Shown: positions 42,561 to 48,706 of the stretch, in pieces | Layout: every line of letters begins with the position of its first letter | Position numbering within the stretch: the first letter of the stretch is position 1 | Assembly: GCA_043769985.1 (NCBI GenBank) | Contig: JAYVIV010000243.1 | Coordinates: forward strand, 1 to 48,706 | Origin: Arcicella sp043769985 | GTDB lineage: Bacteria; Bacteroidota; Bacteroidia; Cytophagales; Spirosomataceae | Direction: 5' to 3' | DNA: 48,706 bases | Program-made: the position numbers and the translations under genes | Notes under the pieces: model-generated | Seen by the model: the letters and a program-made list of their open reading frames with translations, nothing else | Told to the model about the DNA's origin: nothing | The model's database searches: none

Positions 42561-44486
42561 TTATCTGAAAGGAACAATTTCAGGAGCTGAAATGTCGAAA
42601 TCACGAAGACGAAGGTTGTAGGTATCATTGAAGGCAAAATTGAGCGTTCTAACATCAGGAACGTTAGGGAAATAAGAGAATTTTATTTGGAAGGTATTAA
42701 AAGTCAGGTTCTCATTACGCAACCGAATCCCTATGCCTATACCAGTATAGGGAAGTTTTTCAATTAAAAGTCTATCTTTGGGCGATACAAACGCAAAATC
42801 TGTTTGAAAAAATGGGGCGATTCTAAAACCTAAGAAATTAAGCCTTGAAAAGAAAACAATCTGATAACCAATCCCCAATTTTTTGCTACCAAAAAGTTTA
42901 TCGCTGTTGGCATCTAAGATTCCATTTTCACGATTGATGTTTACAAATTCCCCCGTATAACGATTCAGTCCCAATGAATACCTAAAATTGACGAAATGAC
43001 GTACCTGTGTTCTTTTTCTGAATGTATGAAGTGTACTAAAATAATTAGATTCGATACTCAATCCTGATGTGCCATTGGTGTATGCACCAGCATTAATAAG
43101 ACCATAAATATAGCCCGCTTTGCCAATATACTGCCCTTTTGCGAGTTTTATGCCCGTGTAAAATCGTTTTCCAAAAGCATCGGAATTCTCATAACCAGTC
43201 ACCACCGTTGCTAAATATCCATAAGGAACATCTTCCGTAATTCCGAAACCATAAATCAAAAAATCTCTTTTATATTGACGATTAGAAAACCCCAAACCTA
43301 CTAAAAAATCACGGTGATTTCTGAAAAATTGATTGGTATCAGCCGTTACTTCTGGGCGAATAGTATATGAAATATCAGCATATCTCACACCCAAAACAAA
43401 GCGTGTTCTTTCTCTTAATTCTTTACTAAAAAATGGAACTTTGAAGGCATAGCCCAACCAAAAATCAAAGATGTTTCGGTTGGTTGGGAAAGTGTACGTG
43501 GTAGTATCATTCGTTTTAAAAATAGTCCCATCAGTCCCACGAAAGGTATTTAACAAATTTCGGTCGTTGCTCAATTCAAAACTACCTGCCAATTTCATTT
43601 CGGGTGTAAGAAATGGGCGGAATAATCTGAAGGCATAATGATTGGTTTGGCGGCGTAAGTCCATTTCTGCTTGACCCGTCACAAAACTTCTTCCAATATA
43701 AGGAATCGTATATTGAGTATAGTATTCTAAAGCAGGTTTTTGGGTATGATTTACATAAAAATTATTTTTCCATGAATGTCCTAATCCTCTGAAATTCACC
43801 TGATTAAGTCCAATAAAATAATTTTTAAAACTATTGAAGCCAGCATCGGGCAACAGCGACCATATATCTTGAGTTATGACCAGTAAATCAACCAAGTTTG
43901 GATAGTTAGGGTCGGGCAGAACCAAAATTCGGGCATCATGCAAAATTGAACTTCTACGCATCAAACGTTCATTATCTCGCAGTCGATCGGCACTAATAAT
44001 ATCCCCAACTTCAAACATTAAGTAGGAATTTCGAATAATTCTTTCCCTCGTATTTGTATGTAAGGAGTTTAAAAAACGATCAAATCCTTCTGCAATTCTG
44101 GATGTATCAACAATACTTTCGCCAAAAACTTGTTTTCTTTTGACGTATATTTTCCTAACAACTCGACCTTCATATTCCTTAAAAGGACTTTCTTCAATTT
44201 GCAAAACCTCTTGACCTGATGAATTTTGATTATAAACATCTCGAAAAAGGGCATTATAAATTTCGTTAAGGATTTTATTTTTGGAAAACCTTTTTTTCAA
44301 TCTCGTAAACATCAAACTATCTTTTGCAGATTTCATGCTTACAGATTCAACATAAAGAGAATTTTTGGTTTTAGTAGAATCAACTGTATTTTGAGCATAT
44401 CCAACAGACACAGAAAAAACAACGAAGAATAAAATCTTAATCGCTTGTTTAGTGGAATATGAATAAATTTGTAAAATCAATTTCAT
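42561..44486 (-). CDS. Omp85/BamA-like outer membrane beta-barrel protein
   Basis: A 641-aa protein. Signal peptide ending at SVSVGYAQ. An N-terminal POTRA-like part (YEGRVVRKIYVKRKQVFGES, VGDIISADRLRDNERLMR) leads to a barrel rich in alternating beta strands (HSWKNNFYVNHTQKP, FVLGVRYADISYTIRPE, and many others), with the C-terminal FDISAPEIVPFR. The conserved Omp85 VRGF motif is not obvious. It could export or insert outer-membrane proteins or lipids. Confidence 0.78.
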   Translation of the reverse strand: MKLILQIYSYSTKQAIKILFFVVFSVSVGYAQNTVDSTKTKNSLYVESVSMKSAKDSLMFTRLKKRFSKNKILNEIYNALFRDVYNQNSSGQEVLQIEESPFKEYEGRVVRKIYVKRKQVFGESIVDTSRIAEGFDRFLNSLHTNTRERIIRNSYLMFEVGDIISADRLRDNERLMRRSSILHDARILVLPDPNYPNLVDLLVITQDIWSLLPDAGFNSFKNYFIGLNQVNFRGLGHSWKNNFYVNHTQKPALEYYTQYTIPYIGRSFVTGQAEMDLRRQTNHYAFRLFRPFLTPEMKLAGSFELSNDRNLLNTFRGTDGTIFKTNDTTTYTFPTNRNIFDFWLGYAFKVPFFSKELRERTRFVLGVRYADISYTIRPEVTADTNQFFRNHRDFLVGLGFSNRQYKRDFLIYGFGITEDVPYGYLATVVTGYENSDAFGKRFYTGIKLAKGQYIGKAGYIYGLINAGAYTNGTSGLSIESNYFSTLHTFRKRTQVRHFVNFRYSLGLNRYTGEFVNINRENGILDANSDKLFGSKKLGIGYQIVFFSRLNFLGFRIAPFFQTDFAFVSPKDRLLIEKLPYTGIGIGIRLRNENLTFNTFQIKFSYFPNVPDVRTLNFAFNDTYNLRLRDFDISAPEIVPFR

Positions 44487-44649
44487 TTTTTAAGGGATAA
44501 TTTGTTATTGGTAATTAGGTATTAATCTTTAGTAAAAGTGCGTTATTTTACTAATTTTGATATATAAATAATAACGATTAACGAACAACAAACGTTGTGG
44601 TCTTTGAATTCATAGAGCCTACAACACTAACGAATAACAACAAGAAAAT

Positions 44650-45225
44650 ATGCTTCAATTAAACAAGCCGCTTATTTTAGCTTCAAATTCACCCAGACGA
44701 CAACAATTAATGCGTGATGCAGGTTTTGAATTCACAGTAAAGGTAAAAGATACTAACGAAGATTTCCCGAAAACTATGCCAGCCGAAGAAGTTCCTGCTT
44801 ATTTGGCTCTTAAAAAAGCAGAGGCATTCCGACAAGACCTTTCTAATGAGATAGTCCTCACGGCTGATACGATTGTGGTTGTTGATAAGGATATTCTAAA
44901 TAAACCAAAAGATGAATTAGAAGCAAGAGAGATGCTTAGAAAATTATCAGGACGACAACACCAAGTAATTACGGGTGTGTGTATTATGACGCAAGAAGTC
45001 ACTGAAACATTTATCGACATTGCTGAAGTTTTCTTTCGTGATTTAACTGATTTAGAGATAAATTATTACATCAAAACCTGTCGTCCGTTTGATAAAGCAG
45101 GTGCTTATGGCGTTCAAGATTTCATCGGTATGGTCGGAATCCCAAGAATGGAAGGCTCTTATTTTACGGTTATGGGCTTGCCTGTGCATAAGGTTTATGA
45201 GGCTTTAAAGAAGTATTTTTTATAA
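44650..45225 (+). CDS. maf: Maf-family nucleoside triphosphate pyrophosphatase
   Basis: A 191-aa cytoplasmic house-cleaning enzyme that hydrolyses dTTP, UTP or modified nucleotides. Motifs are LILASNSPRRQQLMRDAGF, EIVLTADTIVVVDKDIL, LSGRQHQVITGV and FDKAGAYGVQDFIGM. All catalytic positions are intact. No cell-division genes flank it. Confidence 0.96.
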   Translation: MLQLNKPLILASNSPRRQQLMRDAGFEFTVKVKDTNEDFPKTMPAEEVPAYLALKKAEAFRQDLSNEIVLTADTIVVVDKDILNKPKDELEAREMLRKLSGRQHQVITGVCIMTQEVTETFIDIAEVFFRDLTDLEINYYIKTCRPFDKAGAYGVQDFIGMVGIPRMEGSYFTVMGLPVHKVYEALKKYFL

Positions 45226-45236
45226 GCGGTTTTTCT

Positions 45237-45244
45237 TATCTTCG
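45237..45244 (+). promoter_or_regulatory. Bacteroidota -7 element TATCTTCG before the amylase gene
   Basis: One mismatch to TAnnTTTG and identical to the tdk element at 1485. It lies 57 bp before the amylase start. Confidence 0.4.
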
Positions 45245-45300
45245 TATTCCATTAACCTAAATTGCCTGTGTATTGAGGCAGTTATATTCTTATAAACAAC

Positions 45301-48072
45301 ATGAAAAGATATATGATTATGTTCGCACTTCTCTGGGCGAAATGGCTTGCTTCTATTGGTCAGGTTGTCACAACAACCCCCGCCTTACCCAATGGCGATC
45401 AAGAAATTACCATTACTTTTGACCTTACACTTGCCAAAGATGCTCTTGCAAAAGGGCTTTTGGGTAAAACTACGGATGTATTTCTATGGTCTGGGGCGGG
45501 AAGCACCGAAACTGGCAACGCTTTCCAGTACCAACCCGCTGGGCAAACCAACTTTTCCGTTCCATTCGAGAAAGGGAAAATGACTTCGCTTGGCAATGAT
45601 AAATGGAGTATTAAATTAAAGCCAAGAGATTATTACGGCGTACCAGCCAATATTCCCATTAAAAAGTTGGGTATGTTGTTGAAAAGTGGTGATGGAAAAG
45701 CTCAAACCGAAGATTTCATCGTTACGCTTTATGACAACAAATTGAACGTTGCCTTTCTTGAACCCAAAGAAAAAACCTTTTTTGCGGATGCTGGAACTAC
45801 GATTCGTGTTGTTGCTATTTCATCACAAAATTCAAATTTGGATTTAACCGTGAATGGGGCTTCTGTTTCAACAATTACAAACAAAGATTCTTTAATATAT
45901 TCATTGAAAGTTGGAACCGTGTCGGGTTCTGTTCAAACGGTGAAAATTTCTTCAAAAACTGCTACTGAAACTGCCACTTCTGAATTTGTTGTTACCGTGA
46001 AACCAACTCCCGCAACTGCTGCCTTGCCAACGGGCATGAAAGATGGCATTAATTATATTTCTGATACAAAGGTTACTTTAGTGTTATTTGCCACTAAAAA
46101 AGAGTTTATTTATGCGATTGGAGATTTCAATAATTGGCAAGTAAATGCTCAGTCCTTGATGAAAAGAACTGCCGATGAAAATCGTTATTGGATTGAAATT
46201 GAAGGACTTACAAAAGGACAGGAGTACGCTTTTCAATATTTAGTGAACGGAACTTTGCCCGTGGGAGATCCTTATTGTGAGAAAATTCTCGACCCCAATA
46301 ACGACAAAGGAATTTCTTCAAGCACTTATCCCAATCTAAAGATTTTACCTGAAACGGTTAAATCAATTGCCTCAGTTTTTCAAACAGGACAGACTCCATA
46401 TACTTGGAAAGTACCTAATTTTAAACGCCCTGCTCAAGATAATTTAGTGATTTATGAAATGCTTATCAGAGATTTCGATAAAGATGGTTCTTATAAAAAT
46501 GCGATTGATAGAATCTCTTATTTCAAAAATTTAGGCGTGAATTGTATTGAACTGATGCCAATCTCAGAATTCTCCAATAATGATTCTTGGGGGTATAATC
46601 CTACCTATTTTTTAGCTCCCGATAAGGCTTATGGAACGAAAGACGATTTGAAGAGATTTATTGATGTATGTCACGAAAATGGCATTGCCGTTGTGCTGGA
46701 CGTGGTTTATAACCAAGCGGATTATGAATTTCCTTACGTGAAAATGTATTGGGATGGCACTCAACCTTCAAAAGATTCACCGTTTTTCAATCAGCAGGCT
46801 ACGCATCCTTATTCCGTCTTTTTTGATTTTAATCACGAAAGTCAAGCAACGAAAGATTATGTGGAACGAGCCAATGAATTTTGGATAAAAGAATATAAAA
46901 TTGATGGCTATCGTTTTGATTTAGCCAAGGGCTTTACGCAAAGACAAAGTGGCGATGATGGTTCTTTTAGGTTATACGACCAAGGAAGAATTGACATTTG
47001 GAAGAACTATTACGACAAAATTCGAGCTTACGATAAAGATGCTTACGTGATTCTGGAATTATTCTCAGAAGACCGTGAAGAGCAAGTGCTGACCGATATG
47101 GGTATGATGGTTTGGGCAAATCAAAATGGTGATGCAAGAAATGCCGTGAAGGGAAATAGCAGCGATTTCTCCCGTTTTTCTTATAAGCCAAGGGGTTTCA
47201 AAACTCCAGCGGTGATTGGTTATATGGAAAGCCACGATGAAGAACGTATTGTTTTTGATGTCTCAAAAAATATTACTTCATTACCAACAGTTTTAGAACG
47301 TTCAAAAGCCGCTGCTGCAACATTCTTAACTATTCCAGGACCTAAAATGATATGGCAATTTGGGGAATTAGGATACGATATTTCAATTGACCAAAACGAT
47401 AGAACGGGGCGTAAACCAATCAAATGGGAATATTTTCAGGATGCAGACCGCTTAAAATTGTATAAAGTTTATGCAGAAATTATTAAGTTAAAAACATCGC
47501 AGGACATATTTAAAACAACAGATTTTCAGGTCGATTTGGGCGGACTTGTAAAGAAAATAACTTTAAGAAATGCTTCGAGTCAGTTGATTTTAGTTTCAAA
47601 TTTCGCTTTAACAGAACGAACTGTTTCAGATATATTCCCAAGTGCAGGAAAATGGTATGACTATTTTACGAATGAAGAATTAGAAGTTACTGATTTAGCG
47701 AAAGCATATCCCCTCAAAGCGGGTGAATTTCATATTTATACAACCAATAAACTCGCAAAACCAGAAGAGAATTTGGTGCCGTGGAAAGCACTTGGGAAAA
47801 ATGTTTTGGCAATTGATAGTGAAATTGAAGAAGGTATGAAGTTATATCCAAATCCGAGCAAAGATTTTATTCAAATTGAAATTCCTGCTTTTGGGAAAGG
47901 ATATATCTACTTGAAAATCAATGATGTAATGGGGAAAATTCTCTCAGAAAATGAGTTGAAAGCGGGTCAGAAAAATTATTCGATAGACATCAAATATTTA
48001 CCCGAAGGAACTTATTTTTTGAATGCTCAACAAGGAGAAAAAAGATTTGTGAAGAAATTTGTGAAGCTTTGA
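45301..48072 (+). CDS. Secreted GH13 alpha-amylase-family glycosidase with T9SS sorting domain
   Basis: A 923-aa protein. Signal peptide MKRYMIMFALLWAKWLASIG. An N-terminal beta-rich domain of about 140 residues of unknown type; a linker region; an E-set/CBM48-like domain (FIYAIGDFNNWQVN, about residues 250-345); the GH13 barrel with IAVVLDVVYNQADYEF, DGYRFDLAKGF (Asp540 nucleophile), YVILELFSED (Glu586) and VIGYMESHDEERI (Asp646); a C-terminal beta domain. The last about 80 residues (KLYPNPSKDFIQIEIP to KRFVKKFVKL) are a T9SS sorting domain. It is therefore probably exported by the system that porX and porZ serve, and degrades alpha-glucans at the cell surface. Confidence 0.93.
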   Translation: MKRYMIMFALLWAKWLASIGQVVTTTPALPNGDQEITITFDLTLAKDALAKGLLGKTTDVFLWSGAGSTETGNAFQYQPAGQTNFSVPFEKGKMTSLGNDKWSIKLKPRDYYGVPANIPIKKLGMLLKSGDGKAQTEDFIVTLYDNKLNVAFLEPKEKTFFADAGTTIRVVAISSQNSNLDLTVNGASVSTITNKDSLIYSLKVGTVSGSVQTVKISSKTATETATSEFVVTVKPTPATAALPTGMKDGINYISDTKVTLVLFATKKEFIYAIGDFNNWQVNAQSLMKRTADENRYWIEIEGLTKGQEYAFQYLVNGTLPVGDPYCEKILDPNNDKGISSSTYPNLKILPETVKSIASVFQTGQTPYTWKVPNFKRPAQDNLVIYEMLIRDFDKDGSYKNAIDRISYFKNLGVNCIELMPISEFSNNDSWGYNPTYFLAPDKAYGTKDDLKRFIDVCHENGIAVVLDVVYNQADYEFPYVKMYWDGTQPSKDSPFFNQQATHPYSVFFDFNHESQATKDYVERANEFWIKEYKIDGYRFDLAKGFTQRQSGDDGSFRLYDQGRIDIWKNYYDKIRAYDKDAYVILELFSEDREEQVLTDMGMMVWANQNGDARNAVKGNSSDFSRFSYKPRGFKTPAVIGYMESHDEERIVFDVSKNITSLPTVLERSKAAAATFLTIPGPKMIWQFGELGYDISIDQNDRTGRKPIKWEYFQDADRLKLYKVYAEIIKLKTSQDIFKTTDFQVDLGGLVKKITLRNASSQLILVSNFALTERTVSDIFPSAGKWYDYFTNEELEVTDLAKAYPLKAGEFHIYTTNKLAKPEENLVPWKALGKNVLAIDSEIEEGMKLYPNPSKDFIQIEIPAFGKGYIYLKINDVMGKILSENELKAGQKNYSIDIKYLPEGTYFLNAQQGEKRFVKKFVKL

Positions 48073-48176
48073 AAGGAGAAACGGGAGAAATGGGAAAACA
48101 ATTTTACAAGAAGATACAAAGATTAAAATTGCAGTTTTCATTTCTCCTGTCTCCCTTAATGCCTTCCTCCTTCCCA
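48073..48176. repeat. Word-type inverted repeat (GGAGAAACGGGAGAAATGGG family)
   Basis: GGAGAAACGGGAGAAATGGG followed by AAAAC is mirrored by GTTTTCATTTCTCCTGTCTC followed by CCTTAATGCCTTCCTCC. It is a relative of the exbB/exbD spacer. It lies just after the amylase stop, and with the SRP RNA explains the non-coding 355 bp before the next gene. Confidence 0.75.
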
Positions 48177-48192
48177 AAAGGGCATAAAAAAA

Positions 48193-48273
48193 GGCAAATT
48201 CACCGCTACAACCTACCTACCCTTGCTTCGATCAAGACCTGGGGGATTCAGAGGGAGCTGGTAATTTGCCGAC
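48193..48273 (-). ncRNA. ffs: Small SRP RNA (4.5S RNA)
   Basis: On the minus strand GGCAAATT at the 5' side pairs with AATTTGCC at the 3' side, followed by a seven-T tract. Between them lies the domain IV hairpin: CCCCAGGTCTTGATCGAAGC, AAGGG. It carries the 5' CAGGTC and 3' GAAGCA loop elements that bind Ffh, with the same spacing as in E. coli 4.5S RNA. About 80 nt. The plus-strand frame across it is an artefact. Start is predicted about 7 nt after the -7 element. Confidence 0.87.
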
Positions 48274-48274
48274 A

Positions 48275-48305
48275 CAAAGATGGTGGATTTTGTTGAAGTT
48301 ACAAA
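48275..48305 (-). promoter_or_regulatory. Promoter of the SRP RNA
   Basis: On the minus strand TTTG (-33) is followed after 19 bp by CATCTTTG (-7), a one-base variant of TAnnTTTG. The spacing equals the Bacteroidota consensus. It lies directly upstream of the SRP RNA. Confidence 0.65.
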
Positions 48306-48427
48306 ATGCACTTTCAAAATTTATGAGTATTTATTGTTTAAATGAGTTATAAACTTTTTAGTATCAGTCGTTTACAGTGTGTAATTTATTTTTATTTTTT
48401 TTTATTTATCATCAAAACAAAATCATA

Positions 48428-48706
48428 ATGTTCCGTTTTTTCTTAAGTAGGACAGGTTTCCAACCTGTTCAATTCTATACAATGACAGGTTGGAAACCTG
48501 TCCTACTAAAAAACTGCCTACTGTTAATTGTTAGTTGTTCACTGTTAACTGCCTGTTCGGGTTCATCAGAGGCGTTTTTGGATAAAGCCAAAGAACAATT
48601 ACAGAAGGGAAATGCCAAAGAGGCAGTTGAATATTTGAATCAAGCCATTGATAAAGATGCTGAAAATGCAAGGGCATTCAATATGCGTGGAGCAGCAAAT
48701 TTTGAG
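48428..48706 (+). CDS. TPR-containing lipoprotein, 3' end cut by window edge
   Basis: The first 93 codons are present. A lipobox (SLLTACSGSSE) places the acylated Cys near residue 43 from the first ATG, or 25 from an internal ATG at 48482. A tetratricopeptide repeat starts after it (FLDKAKEQLQKGNAKEAVEY, LNQAIDKDAENARAF). Most of the signal-peptide region is encoded by the CAGGTTTCCAACCTGT palindrome (FRFFLSRTGFQPVQFYT and MTGWKPVLLKN). Thus either the internal Met is the real start, or the repeat was inserted in frame. Such lipoproteins usually act in envelope assembly. Confidence 0.75.
   Translation, partial: MFRFFLSRTGFQPVQFYTMTGWKPVLLKNCLLLIVSCSLLTACSGSSEAFLDKAKEQLQKGNAKEAVEYLNQAIDKDAENARAFNMRGAANFE
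48446..48507. repeat. CAGGTTTCCAACCTGT palindrome inside the TPR lipoprotein 5' region
   Basis: AGTAGGACAGGTTTCCAACC on the left and GGTTGGAAACCTGTCCTACT on the right form a nearly perfect palindrome around a short loop. It is the same word family as 7093-7220. It lies in frame within the lipoprotein N-terminus. Confidence 0.88.

Noticed and set aside
44496..44645. Another inverted repeat before maf
   Set aside because: Words such as AACGAACAACAAACG and ACACTAACGAATAACAAC are suggestive but the arms do not pair well, so it was not listed as a feature.
48069..48296. Plus-strand ORF of 75 codons after the amylase gene
   Set aside because: It is made of the GGAGAAACGGGAG repeat and the antisense of the SRP RNA, so it is not a protein gene.

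Overview
The window looks like chromosomal DNA from a low-GC member of the Bacteroidota, probably Cytophagales (Emticicia, Arcicella and Flectobacillus are plausible relatives; this is a guess from protein style). The evidence is two type IX secretion (T9SS) genes, porZ and porX, a secreted amylase with a T9SS C-terminal sorting domain, Bacteroidota-type -7 promoter elements (TAnnTTTG and near variants), AT-rich leaders without obvious Shine-Dalgarno sequences, and Bacteroidota-typical families (TIGR02757, DUF4905-like, DUF6090-like). I see no phage, plasmid, CRISPR array, rRNA or tRNA. It reads as ordinary housekeeping and envelope chromosome with small accessory islands.

Layout. 1-1.3 kb: truncated SPFH/prohibitin gene and an Mpo1-like membrane protein. 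1.5-6 kb: a likely operon of thymidine kinase, PorZ, a DUF4905-like protein and a LysM/DPBB wall protein, then a 55-aa membrane peptide. 6.3-12.5 kb: TIGR02757 protein, aldose 1-epimerase, a very large membrane histidine kinase and a small conserved protein. 12.6-19.3 kb: L,D-transpeptidase, Hsp20-like protein, periplasmic lactonase, sialidase-like protein, and a gluconate-dehydrogenase-subunit-3/GMC oxidoreductase pair. 19.3-22.2 kb: accessory pocket with an HNH nuclease and partner protein, a sterol-desaturase-like hydroxylase and a NUMOD4-type HNH protein. 22.3-29.9 kb: divergent GH13-like protein, CoA-binding protein, fused double-thioredoxin protein, omega-amidase-like nitrilase, a 160-bp palindromic MITE-like element, SGNH hydrolase, thyA, a small secreted Lys/Cys peptide and a TIM-barrel isomerase. 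30.2-35 kb: porX, orphan antitoxin-like ORF, kdsB, a membrane protein, an IscA-like protein and Ppx/GppA. 35-42.5 kb: uncharacterised small membrane proteins, MgtC, ExbB/ExbD, FAD oxidoreductase, YceI, MarR and a truncated MarR copy. 42.5-48.7 kb: Omp85-like protein, Maf, the T9SS amylase, the SRP RNA (ffs) on the minus strand, and a truncated TPR lipoprotein.

The most unusual feature is in the spacers. About a dozen intergenic gaps hold an imperfect inverted repeat whose arms are built from a short repeated word, and the word differs from gap to gap (for example AGGTATGAGGT, CAGGTTTCCAACCTGT, GTCATCCGTGGTC, CGATGTTCG, CTGTCAGGG, CACGAATTC, GGTTATTAGTTACT, CCCCCGATGGGGG, GGAGAAAGGAG). Two of them run into coding sequence: one supplies the C-terminal tail of the IscA-like protein, another the signal-peptide region of the TPR lipoprotein. 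This is the strongest candidate for an under-described system here.

All family calls come from reading motifs by eye. No database search, folding or alignment program was run. Short DUF names are from memory and should be confirmed.
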